From Halorientalis sp. IM1011 (GTDB taxonomy: Archaea > Halobacteriota > Halobacteria > Halobacteriales > Haloarculaceae): a stretch of DNA of 64,000 nucleotides. Shown piece after piece: positions 43,601 to 52,352 of the stretch. Position numbers and translations under genes: made by a program. Numbering within the stretch: the stretch's first letter is position 1; the number at the start of each line of letters is the position of its first letter. The stretch covers positions 1-64,000 of the forward strand of contig NZ_CP019068.1 of assembly GCF_001989615.1 (NCBI RefSeq). Direction: 5' to 3'. The notes under the pieces are model-generated. The model did no database searches. It was not told where the DNA came from and saw only the letters and a list, made by a program, of their open reading frames with translations.

Positions 43601-44881
43601 ATGAAGCGGACCACAAGCAGGCGAGCGTTCATCGCAGCGGCCGTTACCAGCGGGGTTGCCGTCGCGGGCTGTTCGCAACTGCAGGGCAGCACCGATGGTA
43701 ACGAAACTTCCGCCACCAGTCCGACAGACGACGGGTCCGGAACGCCGAACGGCGGCGGGACGGAAACACAGGACTATCACTACACGGACCGCGGATCCGT
43801 CCTCGACGACTTCGAGGACCTCTCGAACTGGGGGACGATCCGTGGTACCCAGATCGCGGAGACCAACGACGTGTACAAGGGCGACCAGTCGGTTCGCGTC
43901 AAGAACCCGTCCGGGGGCGGGGCCGGTATCTTCAGGGCCTTCCCGGACGGACTGGACCTGACGGATCAGGACCTCTCCATCGCGGGCAAACTGGAGAGTC
44001 CGCGCCCCGGGAAACTGGCCGTCGAGGTCATCGCCCCGGCACGCTCCGACCACCTGGTCTGTCGCCGGTACATCCCCGACACGATGGACGACTGGATGCG
44101 GATCGACCTCGGATACACCGGGAAGCGGGGCGAACCCGACCTCTCGAACGTTCAGGAGATCCGGCTCATCGTCCTGAGTGACGACGAGCCGATCAACTTC
44201 GTGGTCGACGACCTCCGGACGATCCCCAAACCGGTCGACAGCGGTCGCGTCCTCCTGTCGTTCAACAACGTGCGGGCGTCACACTACGACATCGCCTTCC
44301 AGGAACTGCAGCGCCGCGGCTGGTCGGCCATGGAGACGGTCGACCCGGACGAGGTCAACTCGAACAACGCGCTGACGACCGGCCAGCTACGGGAGATGCG
44401 GGACGCGGGCTGGGACATTACGTCCCTGCCATCGCCCAACACGCCCCTGCCGGAGCTGTCCACCAAGGAGCAGCGTCGGGTGATCAAGGACACCAAGGAG
44501 TATCTGGATCTCAAGGGCTTCACGGACGGCAAGCAGTTCATGACGATCGACTCGGACAAATTCGACAGGGAGACGCTGCAGGTGATCCGGGACCACCACG
44601 AGTACGGATTCACGTTCGGGGCATCCCCCAACACCGTGCCGCCCGTCGAGAACGCGACCGTCTCGCAGGTCTACGGAAACGACCTCAACGGCTCCGCTCG
44701 CATGATCAACCTGGCCGCCCAGTACAACCAGCTCGCGGTCATCACCTTCCCCGACATCGGACCGAACTCCCCCGTACCCGAGTCCGAGTTCATGCAACTG
44801 ATGAACATCATCGAGGACTGGGGCGACAATCTCCAGGTGGTGACGCCGTCGGACCTGCTCGAGATGGAACAGAACCTCTGA
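43601..44881 (+). CDS. Lipoprotein with degenerate polysaccharide deacetylase domain
   Basis: The protein has 426 residues. The Tat lipoprotein signal MKRTTSRRAFIAAAVTSGVA, with lipobox AVAGC, is followed by a Thr/Ser/Gly linker, a beta-sandwich at about 60-205 that may bind carbohydrate (DDFEDLSNWGTIRG, FVVDDLRT) and a NodB-like barrel from about 210. In the barrel, motif 1, normally TFDDG, reads LSFNNVRASH, so the catalytic and metal-binding aspartates are missing. It is probably a glycan-binding pseudoenzyme on the cell surface, or has another chemistry. It is 98 bp from the end of the membrane regulator at 44980-46380. Confidence 0.75.
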   Translation: MKRTTSRRAFIAAAVTSGVAVAGCSQLQGSTDGNETSATSPTDDGSGTPNGGGTETQDYHYTDRGSVLDDFEDLSNWGTIRGTQIAETNDVYKGDQSVRVKNPSGGGAGIFRAFPDGLDLTDQDLSIAGKLESPRPGKLAVEVIAPARSDHLVCRRYIPDTMDDWMRIDLGYTGKRGEPDLSNVQEIRLIVLSDDEPINFVVDDLRTIPKPVDSGRVLLSFNNVRASHYDIAFQELQRRGWSAMETVDPDEVNSNNALTTGQLREMRDAGWDITSLPSPNTPLPELSTKEQRRVIKDTKEYLDLKGFTDGKQFMTIDSDKFDRETLQVIRDHHEYGFTFGASPNTVPPVENATVSQVYGNDLNGSARMINLAAQYNQLAVITFPDIGPNSPVPESEFMQLMNIIEDWGDNLQVVTPSDLLEMEQNL

Positions 44882-44979
44882 ACTGACGACTGTTACTGGG
44901 TCATCGGCCCCTGTTTACGACTGAATATTTCGTATACAGCAGGAAGAGTGAGTACTGCGGTTTTCTAGCCGTCGGTCCG

Positions 44980-46380
44980 TCAGTCGAGGCTGGGGCCGAC
45001 ATCGTCCTCGTTCTCGGCCAGGGTGACGACGTTCTCGCGGCCGATCTGGAAGCGGCTGATCGTGCCCTCGTCCTCCATGTTCGAGAGCGTCCGACTCACC
45101 TTCGCTTTCGACCACTCCACGGCCTCCACCATGTCGGCCTGTCGCATTCGGCCGTTTTCGTTCTCCAGCAGGTGTTCGAGCCGTTCTTCGGCCGACATGA
45201 GGTCGGGATCGGGTTCGGGTTCCGACTCGGACTCGGAATCCGCTGTCGCGCCGGGCTCGCCGGTCTGCACCGGATCCGGTCGATCCGCCGCGAAGTCCGG
45301 GTCGGCCGCCGGCTCGTCATCGTCAGACTCTCCGATCTGCCACCGACGCTGGACCAGTACGGAGCTGATTCCGATTAGCAGGACGAGGAGCAACCCTTTG
45401 AGCGCCGTCAGGGCTGCACTCCCCGCGCTCGTTCCGAACGCGACCTCGAAGCCGTCGCTGAAGAAGTCCCCGTCGGTGTCGGAGTCGGTCGGGTCGAGGC
45501 CGAGTTGGACCTCGCGGCTGTCGTTGAGGCCGTCCCCGTCGGTATCCGGTTCGGTCGGGTCGAGGCCGAGTTCGACCTCGCGGCCGTCGTCGAGGCCGTC
45601 GTCGTCGGTGTCGGGGTCGGTCGGGTCGAGACCGAGTTCGACCTCGCGGCCGTCGTCGAGGCCGTCGTCGTCGGTGTCGGGGTCGGTCGGGTTCGTCGGC
45701 CCGTTGACCTCACGGCCGTCGTCGAGGCCGTCGCCGTCCGTATCCGGGTCGGTCGCGTTCGTGCCGTGCCGGTCGATCTCGTCCCCGTCGACCAGGTTGT
45801 CGTCGTCGGTGTCGGGATTCGTCAGGTTCGTCCCCAGTTTTCGTTCCCGCGCGTTGGTGAGCCGGTCGAGATCCAGGTCGCCGTCCTTTTCGGCGAGGAT
45901 GACCGGTCGGGTCACGGTGTCGACCGTCGTCGCACTATCCGACCCGAAGCTGTTACTGACGTTGACGGTCAGCTCGCGTCGCCCCGTCGTCACGTTTCTC
46001 TGGGGCGGCAACTGGATGCTGACGGACGCCGACCCGTTGACGTTGACCGACTCACAGACCGGGGTCCCGCCTCCGTCCAGGGTCACACAGGCGTCGTAGA
46101 TCCATCTCTTGTCGACAGCCGTCTCTACCTCTACAGTGACGTCTATCCCGGCCGATCGCCAGATTACGTGGGATCCGTTGTGGGGGAAGGTTCCGTCACC
46201 GCTGAGAGTGACGTTCGTTATCTGGGCCGAGGACTGGCTGACTGTCTTCGGCTGCTCGGTTGCGGGCGCCGAACCCGCGGCAGGCGTCGCTCCACCCACA
46301 CCCACGAACGTGAGCGCGAGAAGCGTGAGGACTGCCAGCAGTGCCACACGACTCACTGTAGGACGGCTGTCCCCCATCAT
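44980..46380 (-). CDS. Membrane protein with Ca-binding TSP3-like repeats and cytoplasmic winged helix
   Basis: The protein has 466 residues from the ATG at 46380. A signal sequence ([20 protein letters not shown]) precedes an exported beta-rich domain, then about five thrombospondin type-3 repeats with [15 protein letters not shown] spacing that bind calcium. One membrane helix follows ([20 protein letters not shown], about 335-354), then an acidic linker and a winged helix at the C-terminus ([20 protein letters not shown]). The wHTH resembles the haloarchaeal DUF7343 type. The layout suggests a one-piece sensor: calcium or envelope state outside, DNA binding inside. Confidence 0.85.
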   Translation of the reverse strand: MMGDSRPTVSRVALLAVLTLLALTFVGVGGATPAAGSAPATEQPKTVSQSSAQITNVTLSGDGTFPHNGSHVIWRSAGIDVTVEVETAVDKRWIYDACVTLDGGGTPVCESVNVNGSASVSIQLPPQRNVTTGRRELTVNVSNSFGSDSATTVDTVTRPVILAEKDGDLDLDRLTNARERKLGTNLTNPDTDDDNLVDGDEIDRHGTNATDPDTDGDGLDDGREVNGPTNPTDPDTDDDGLDDGREVELGLDPTDPDTDDDGLDDGREVELGLDPTEPDTDGDGLNDSREVQLGLDPTDSDTDGDFFSDGFEVAFGTSAGSAALTALKGLLLVLLIGISSVLVQRRWQIGESDDDEPAADPDFAADRPDPVQTGEPGATADSESESEPEPDPDLMSAEERLEHLLENENGRMRQADMVEAVEWSKAKVSRTLSNMEDEGTISRFQIGRENVVTLAENEDDVGPSLD

Positions 46381-46743
46381 CTCGTTGTGGAGACGGACGG
46401 TCGTCGACCGACCTCGTCGTGGGAGTCCCGTATGACTGTCGGACGGATAACCGAACTCCCCTTTCTGTAGACGATACGAACCACCTGTCATTAGCATCCG
46501 TTGCGCTTTATTTGATTCTTTCTTCTCGATGTGGGAACCCGATCACAACTTCACTGGCCTCACTCGATGGGCCACTGAGAAACATAATTTGGATTAGTAT
46601 ACCATACGCAGTCCACCGCGCGTCGATCAGGGGTCGAAGCCAAAACCGCCAGACGTGAACGGTTTAAACTGGCTGTAACACGGTGAAACACTCTGTAACG
46701 GCACCCCTAATTTAATACCCGATATCTGATACAGTGGAGTGTG

Positions 46744-47337
46744 ATGAATCAGGACCCGATGTCCGACGACGAACGCCCGAGCACGGGCGAGGCGTCCAGT
46801 GATGAGTGTACGATCGAGACGGACGAGGTCTTTCACCTCCTCCAGAACAGTCGGCGACGTGCAGTGGTCCAATACTTCACGACGCACGACGAGCCGATCA
46901 GCCTCAGTGACCTGGCCGACGAGGTCGCCGCCCGCGAGTACGAGACAACGGTCGAGGACGTAACCGACGACCAACACCAGCGGATCTACATCGCACTCTA
47001 CCAGTCCCATCTCGACAAACTCGACGGGCACAACGTCGTCGAGTACGACACCGAGAACGGGACGGTCGCGCCCGGGCCGGCGCTCCACGAACTGTGTGGG
47101 TATCCCGCGACCGAACCGGTCGAGATACAGGAGACGGCGGAGACGTCGGTTCACTCAGACGAGGACGCCGTCTGGGCCAGTGGGTACCTCGGGATCGCAC
47201 TCGGTGGGTTCATTCCGGTCTCCGGACGCTTCTTCCACGTCCTGCCGAGCGAGGCCATCTCGTTGCAGGTTCTGAACGCGATTCTCATCCTGGCCTGTCT
47301 CGTGATCGCCTCCCTCCACTACTTCACCACCCGGTGA
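46744..47337 (+). CDS. DUF7344-like winged-helix regulator with two membrane helices
   Basis: The protein has 197 residues from the ATG at 46744 (a GTG precedes it). After an acidic N-terminus the domain starts DEVFHLLQNSRRRAVVQYF, with a winged helix to about residue 110 (IYIALYQSHLDKLDGHNVVE). Two helices near the end (GYLGIALGGFIPVSGRFF and AISLQVLNAILILACLVIAS) place it in the membrane. Such regulators are abundant in haloarchaea and most have unknown targets. It is divergent from the TSP3/winged-helix protein with 363 bp between, so it may share control of that promoter region. Confidence 0.8.
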   Translation: MNQDPMSDDERPSTGEASSDECTIETDEVFHLLQNSRRRAVVQYFTTHDEPISLSDLADEVAAREYETTVEDVTDDQHQRIYIALYQSHLDKLDGHNVVEYDTENGTVAPGPALHELCGYPATEPVEIQETAETSVHSDEDAVWASGYLGIALGGFIPVSGRFFHVLPSEAISLQVLNAILILACLVIASLHYFTTR

Positions 47338-47449
47338 TCGACGGACGGATCGCCGCTCACTGAATCGGCTTCGCTACCTGTTCACAGACGTTTGGACGCG
47401 TCTCGCAGTCCCTGTGAGACCGACCGTCGAAGACGGGGCAGGATCGCCG

Positions 47450-47788
47450 TCACTCGTCGGCTTCGAATATCCGGACGATGCCGTCGCTCCGAACGGTGAT
47501 CCGGTATCCCAGCAGGTAGAACGTGAGTCGACCGTCACGTTCGCTCCCGTCCGGGAGCGGGCGGAGGACGCGCTCCATCGCGTCGGGATCGACCGACTCG
47601 TTGATCCGCGGCGCGACTTCCGCCGGCGAGATCCCTTCGATCTCTGCGATCGCGTCGATGAGTATGACGGTCAGTTCGTCGGTCTCCGCCCCGTACTCGT
47701 ACTGGGTTTCGAACACGTGCTCGTCGAAATGCTGCTCATCTCGCACAATTGTGGCCCTCGATTGGACTCGCTCCCTGTCCGTTCCCAT
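47450..47788 (-). CDS. HalOD1 output-domain protein
   Basis: The protein has 112 residues and consists almost wholly of a HalOD1 domain: TVILIDAIAEIEGISPAEVA, then PRINESVDPDAMERVLRPL and RLTFYLLGYRITVRSDGIV. HalOD1 domains are haloarchaeal output modules usually attached to response regulators; here it stands alone. Its partner is unknown. It is convergent with the DUF7344-like gene. Confidence 0.8.
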   Translation of the reverse strand: MGTDRERVQSRATIVRDEQHFDEHVFETQYEYGAETDELTVILIDAIAEIEGISPAEVAPRINESVDPDAMERVLRPLPDGSERDGRLTFYLLGYRITVRSDGIVRIFEADE

Positions 47789-48014
47789 GATCTAGCACCG
47801 ATTTCGGGGGGATCCGCCGCTGCCCATAATACTCGCCACAGAAACCGGCACGCCGGGAAACTGGGGGCCGGTCTCGCTCCCACAGTCCTCGTGTGGATCC
47901 CATTTACGAAAAAAATCAAATCCCGGTACTAATAATTTTCTCCTCTGTATCCGTCTTCGATACTGGAAAACGAGTCGAACGAACTGTTGCTCCGTTGAAC
48001 TGATCCGCCGGGTA

Positions 48015-49742
48015 TCAGCCCGAAATAGCCGCTTCGGGCGTGGTCCACTCGTACCGTTGCGTCGACGGGACGGGGTCCAGCGCCGCGTTTTGCTGCACCC
48101 GGTCGCGCCACACTGCGTAAGTCAGGACGTTCCAGGCCTGTCGCCCGCTCTCTACCACCGTCGACCGATCACCGCTGGGGACGAACGACGGGAGCGGGTA
48201 CCGGTCGAACACCCCCGCGAGTGGCCCGTCCGCGAGGTAGCGTTCGAACGGGAGGACGCCGGCTCCCTTCTCCCGATCCGTCGGGTACTCCGGAAGTCGC
48301 CGGTCGAGCAGTCGTTTGAGCAGGTACTTCGTCGAGAGGTCCCGGCCGGCGGTGGGGCCCTGCACGAACCGTCGGTCGGCCGGGACGGACAGCGCACACT
48401 CGATCAGGCGCCGGGTCTCGAACGGATTGACGAGCGTGTTCCCGTGGGCGAGGGCCATCTGCCGCCAGCGGGAGCCGACGCGGTGGCCGAACACGAGACA
48501 GTGATGTCGCCACTCGGCCTGCCGACCGAAGCGGCCGGCCGACCCGTCGATGGGAGCGCGGTCGCGGACGTACGCGGACTGGGCCCGGCACCGCTCGGCG
48601 ACGAGTTCGTCGTCGAACAGCGTCCCGACCAGCGCTGGATTCGTGTACGTCGAGTACTGCTGGGCGTACGACTGTGGGTCCGCGACCGACCGATCCAGTT
48701 GCTCGTCGAGCGTCCCGAGCCAGTCGATGTAGTCTCCGACCGTGTCCGGTGCGAGCCGACTGGCGACCTTCGCAGGGGGTGTCCCAACCATCGGCGCTGC
48801 CCAGTCCGCGACGCGAGCCCCCTTCGTCCCCGTGTTGCCGAAAATCGAGTCGGCACCGACCGCCATCAGGTACTGCCGGCCCTCGTCGGAGGAGAGCGCC
48901 GTGTTCATCAGGACGGTCTGGAACGGACAGGACGGCGATCCGGTGGCTTCGATCGCGTCTTCGAGGTGGGTCAGCACTCGCGACTCGTCCAGGACGGTCT
49001 GCTCGAAGGGTGCGTCGAAGTACGATGCCCCGTCGCGGGCGTACTCCATCTCGAAGGCGTACTCCGGGGAGTCGATGCCCACGTTCAGCATGGGCGCGTC
49101 CGCGCCCAGCAGGGTCTGGGTCAGCGTCGAGTCGACGCCGCCGGAGTAGCAGTTGACGGGGTCGTCGACGACGCCGTCGAGGCCGAGAATCGACTCGTAG
49201 GCCGACTCGATGGCGTCGGGTGCGGCGGCCGGTTCGACGTGCTCCGTGCCGTCGAGGCTGTCGACGCGCTCGATGCGGCGTTCGTCGGCGGTGAGGTCCC
49301 AGGTGAGCCAGTCGCCCTGCGCCACGCCCGAGACCGGTTCGACGATGCCGTCGGCGCCGACCGGCGCTCGGAAGAGGAGGTGGTCGGCGACAGCCGTGTC
49401 CGACACCGTCCGCGCCTCGACCGGGAGCGCCGCCAGTGCGTTGCGGAGGTGGTCGGTGATCATCGCCGTCCCGTTCGGTTTCCGGAGGTAGTAGAGCCGG
49501 TAGCCACCGGCCACGGATCGGTACGCGTGGACGCGGCGACCGGTGTCGTCGGCGACGTTCACCAGCGCGGCGTCTTCCGCGACCGGTGGGACAGTCGACT
49601 TGACCTCGGCTATGTCGTCGGCGTCGCGAACGCGGGCGACCAGTTCACGGACGTTCAGTCCGGAGACGAACCAGGTGCCCGTGTCGGTGTCGACGACGCG
49701 CACGTCGGGGTCGGCGAGCGAAACGGCGAGCGTCTCGGCCAT
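48015..49742 (-). CDS. Asparagine-synthase-like amidotransferase domain protein
   Basis: The protein has 575 residues from the ATG at 49742. The PP-loop NCYSGGVDSTLTQ, at about residue 200, marks an adenylating asparagine synthase domain, followed by VGADSIFGN and the helical C-terminal part with EKGAGVLPFERYL. The N-terminal about 180 residues are not a glutaminase: there is no Cys2 and no such fold. It probably activates a carboxylate with ATP and joins it to an amine supplied elsewhere. A TATA box (TATAATAA on the minus strand) sits about 30 bp before the start. It may modify glycan uronic acids (inference from neighbours). Confidence 0.75.
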   Translation of the reverse strand: MAETLAVSLADPDVRVVDTDTGTWFVSGLNVRELVARVRDADDIAEVKSTVPPVAEDAALVNVADDTGRRVHAYRSVAGGYRLYYLRKPNGTAMITDHLRNALAALPVEARTVSDTAVADHLLFRAPVGADGIVEPVSGVAQGDWLTWDLTADERRIERVDSLDGTEHVEPAAAPDAIESAYESILGLDGVVDDPVNCYSGGVDSTLTQTLLGADAPMLNVGIDSPEYAFEMEYARDGASYFDAPFEQTVLDESRVLTHLEDAIEATGSPSCPFQTVLMNTALSSDEGRQYLMAVGADSIFGNTGTKGARVADWAAPMVGTPPAKVASRLAPDTVGDYIDWLGTLDEQLDRSVADPQSYAQQYSTYTNPALVGTLFDDELVAERCRAQSAYVRDRAPIDGSAGRFGRQAEWRHHCLVFGHRVGSRWRQMALAHGNTLVNPFETRRLIECALSVPADRRFVQGPTAGRDLSTKYLLKRLLDRRLPEYPTDREKGAGVLPFERYLADGPLAGVFDRYPLPSFVPSGDRSTVVESGRQAWNVLTYAVWRDRVQQNAALDPVPSTQRYEWTTPEAAISG

Positions 49743-50051
49743 CGGCGGCGCTTCGCGACGTGACGACCTTATTATACTGACCACAAGGCAGATTCACCTG
49801 TCTGTCGGGGGGTGCCGGGTACGTATCGAGGGCACGACCGGTCTCACGCCACGATTTCGGCGCTGGGACCGTCGCGCGGCTTCCCATCAGCCGACTGAAT
49901 ACTCATTATCGCGTGGATAATAATGGGCCCGGAACGTCCACGTCCAGATATGAATACCGCTACCTGGGGGTTTCGCCCCGCTCGTGCAGTGTCGGAATCG
50001 GACAGGAACGGAGGGACCAGTGCGGGCAGGACTACGGCCCGGTGACTCACC
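49743..50051. other. Divergent intergenic region
   Basis: This holds the promoter of the asparagine-synthase-like gene (minus-strand TATA box near 49770-49777) and AT-rich sequence near 49900-49920 (ATTATCGCGTGGATAATAAT), an inverted repeat ATTATC/GATAAT with a 7-nt spacer. No gene is seen. Confidence 0.5.
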
Positions 50052-50543
50052 GTGTTGCAACGCGTACTCTTCGTGATCGGTATCGTCCTCTTCGTCGGTG
50101 GTGTGGCAGTGGTCGCCGGCGTCGGCCCACTCGGCTCGATGGTATCGGTGCCGGACTCGGAGGCACCGACGCCAGCGCCGCCCGGTGAGCGGACCGACGC
50201 AGCGACCCCGGCCGCCGACGAAAACGACGACACCGCCACCACCCGGGAACCGATCGCGGCCGTCACGGACACGCCGGAAACCCAGCCGATACCGCAGCCG
50301 CCGACGACGGAGCAAAACACCAGTCGACGGACCACGCAGTCGGGCACCACCGCCGGGACGCCCGTCCAGAACCAGACACGCACGGCCCGGCAGACTCGCA
50401 CGCCGATTCAGACCGACACGCCCCGGGAAACCCAGACGACGACTCGAACCGACACACGGACGCGCACCCCGATCAACGGGACGGAGAACGGAACGACCGA
50501 CACGTCGACCGAAGAGACCTACGACAACCCGTTCGGCTTCTGA
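50052..50543 (+). CDS. Membrane-anchored Thr/Pro-rich protein
   Basis: The protein has 163 residues from the GTG at 50052. A helix at residues 5-26 (VLFVIGIVLFVGGVAVVAGV) is followed by about 130 residues almost wholly of T, P, E, R, Q and D (for example TRTPINGTENGTTDTSTEET), a typical outside-facing, possibly glycosylated stalk. It has two NGT sequons. No domain is recognised. It begins a short transcription unit next to the TnpB element. Confidence 0.5.
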   Translation: MLQRVLFVIGIVLFVGGVAVVAGVGPLGSMVSVPDSEAPTPAPPGERTDAATPAADENDDTATTREPIAAVTDTPETQPIPQPPTTEQNTSRRTTQSGTTAGTPVQNQTRTARQTRTPIQTDTPRETQTTTRTDTRTRTPINGTENGTTDTSTEETYDNPFGF

Positions 50544-50611
50544 GACGACGCGGGACGGGATCCGCCCGGTGACCACCCACCTGCCCCTTCGTTGTCGCTT
50601 CTGACCACCCG

Positions 50612-50682
50612 GTGACCTCCTCCTCGCCGTGAACGGAGAGGGAGCGAAGCTCCCTCAAGCAGTCGGGCGTAGCCCGACGACG
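50612..50682 (-). ncRNA. TnpB right-end double hairpin (candidate reRNA/omegaRNA 3' part)
   Basis: Downstream of the tnpB stop on the same strand, 71 nt fold into two adjacent stem-loops: GTCGGGC/GCCCGAC and GAGGGA/TCCCTC, then end in GGAGGAGGTCAC. TnpB proteins carry a guide RNA whose 3' scaffold is formed by this element end. A near-copy lies at 34455-34525 without any tnpB. The RNA role is inferred from position and structure. Confidence 0.55.
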
Positions 50683-50728
50683 GCGAGGCTTCCCGAACCG
50701 CACCGCAAGCGTTGGGATATTTGCTGGT

Positions 50729-51982
50729 CTACGGGCAGACCTGTTCTTGTGGGGCTACTCTCCCCGTTGATTTATCGAACAGGCGCACCGATGGCTGGGC
50801 CAGACAGCCGTTACTCCTATCCTCAGCAGGACTCGGAGTTACCGTCGCACGCATATTCTCCGCCGCATTCAGGTCGCTATTAGCGACCAGTTTGCAGTTC
50901 TCACACACGTACAAGCCACGCTCGACACGGTTCGAATCGGCTTTCATCCCGCACGCACAGCAGGTTATTGACGTGGCCAACTCGTACTCATCAACTCGCT
51001 CTACCTCGATACCACGTTCTTCGGCCTTGTACTCGATGTGACTCAGCACCGTTTCAAACGCCCAGTCGTGCAGACGCTTGTTTCCGTGTCGTCCCCAGTC
51101 TTCATCCGCACGAATGTCCTTCGGGTGCCCGACAGCTATCGTCTCCACGCCACGGTCTGCACAGTGCTCTACAATGTCTTTCGAGAGTGCGTGCAGGTAG
51201 TGGGTCTGCCGCCGGGATTTCTTCTGGCGTGCCCACTCAGCATGGGTGCTTGGACCGTTTTCGCCTTCCGTGTCGTATTCTTCCTGGCGGAAGTAGTGCG
51301 CGTCTTCTTTCAAGGCGTTTCCTGGATACAACAGTGTCTCGTCACCAACAGAGACAGCCGCCGTGTTGCAGATACCGAGGTCAACACCAGCCGTCTTCTC
51401 GCCAGACGAGTCGGCGGCATCGATGGCGACTTTACAGACGAAGTGCAGTTCCCAGTGGTCGCCAGTCCAGACGATGCGGACCTGTTGTACGTCTTCTACG
51501 GCACCCAGGTCTGCATCTAGACCGGTGTCGTACTCACAGAGGATGAAGTCACTCCAGCCGTCTTTCAGGTTCTTGCCTTTCGAGAGACGGACTTGCTGGT
51601 GCTTGGTGTCGAGTTTGAAGCCGTCTTCTTTGAACGTGATTGTTGAGCGTGGTCGTTGGTCGCCGTGTTTGCGGTAGCCCGGTGGGTTGGCGTCTGGGTT
51701 GTCTTGTTCGAACCAGGACTGGAAAGCGCCAGCCAATTCTTCGATGATTGCCTGGCTTGATTGGGCGTTCAAATCTTTCCAGCACGGTTGGTTCTTCATG
51801 TAGGACTTAAGCGGTCCTTCATCGGGTATCTCACCGGTTTCGTCCCAGATGCGGCCAGCAGTCCATCGAGCTACATTCCAGATTTTACTGCCGGAACGAG
51901 CGAGTGAATCAAGGTCACGCACAACGCCCTCACGGTCGTTGGCGAGTGCCGCTGTAATGGTGCGGGTCGTGACCAGATTCAC
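50729..51982 (-). CDS. tnpB: TnpB-like RNA-guided nuclease of an IS200/IS605-type element
   Basis: The protein has 417 residues from a GTG at 51982, chosen because MNLVTTRTITAAL resembles starts of related proteins. The RuvC-I aspartate is D201 in AGVDLGICNT, and RuvC-III has D370 in NSDLNAAENM. A zinc ribbon has C341, C344, C360 and C363. The position that normally carries the RuvC-II glutamate (about 285) reads VGHPKDI, so the glutamate is missing or shifted. No tnpA is seen beside it. It would cut DNA under the guidance of the RNA from its right end if the active site still works. Confidence 0.85.
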   Translation of the reverse strand: MNLVTTRTITAALANDREGVVRDLDSLARSGSKIWNVARWTAGRIWDETGEIPDEGPLKSYMKNQPCWKDLNAQSSQAIIEELAGAFQSWFEQDNPDANPPGYRKHGDQRPRSTITFKEDGFKLDTKHQQVRLSKGKNLKDGWSDFILCEYDTGLDADLGAVEDVQQVRIVWTGDHWELHFVCKVAIDAADSSGEKTAGVDLGICNTAAVSVGDETLLYPGNALKEDAHYFRQEEYDTEGENGPSTHAEWARQKKSRRQTHYLHALSKDIVEHCADRGVETIAVGHPKDIRADEDWGRHGNKRLHDWAFETVLSHIEYKAEERGIEVERVDEYELATSITCCACGMKADSNRVERGLYVCENCKLVANSDLNAAENMRATVTPSPAEDRSNGCLAQPSVRLFDKSTGRVAPQEQVCP

Positions 51983-52352
51983 TATACATAGCCTATGACA
52001 GTACAATGACTTAATGATTTCGTGTCGACGTTGAATATACAGCCGAGCGAAGCAGTGACGGCCCTTCACCGGAGCTTACGCGATTCACTCCCGCCCTGTT
52101 CGCTCCTCGGTTCCGACCTGAGCGGTCGGAACACTCGTCACTCACGGGAAGGGCGGAATTCTCTCGCTGTATCAAGATAGAAAACTACCCGGGTCGACTG
52201 GCCCTGATCGACGAGTGCCGCTGGTCTGCGGTCGTCAGCATCCGTCGTGGAACCGGTGTCCGTCGCAGTCGTCCCGGTGGTCGACGGCTGGATGTCTCTG
52301 GTGCGTGTGGTGATGCGTTGAGAAGGCCTCACACGTTAACACAGCGTGGAAG
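51983..52352. other. Left end of the TnpB element with a strong hairpin
   Basis: No gene is seen. A perfect 9-bp hairpin lies at 52110-52132 (GTTCCGACC, loop, GGTCGGAAC). About 20 bp further, GGAATTCTCTCGCTG may belong to the left end of the element. The rest is GC-rich and separates the element from the asparagine-synthase-like gene. Confidence 0.45.

Noticed and set aside
48057-49763. A 568-codon plus-strand frame opposite the asparagine-synthase-like gene
   Set aside because: Shadow frame; the minus-strand gene has a PP-loop and a promoter.
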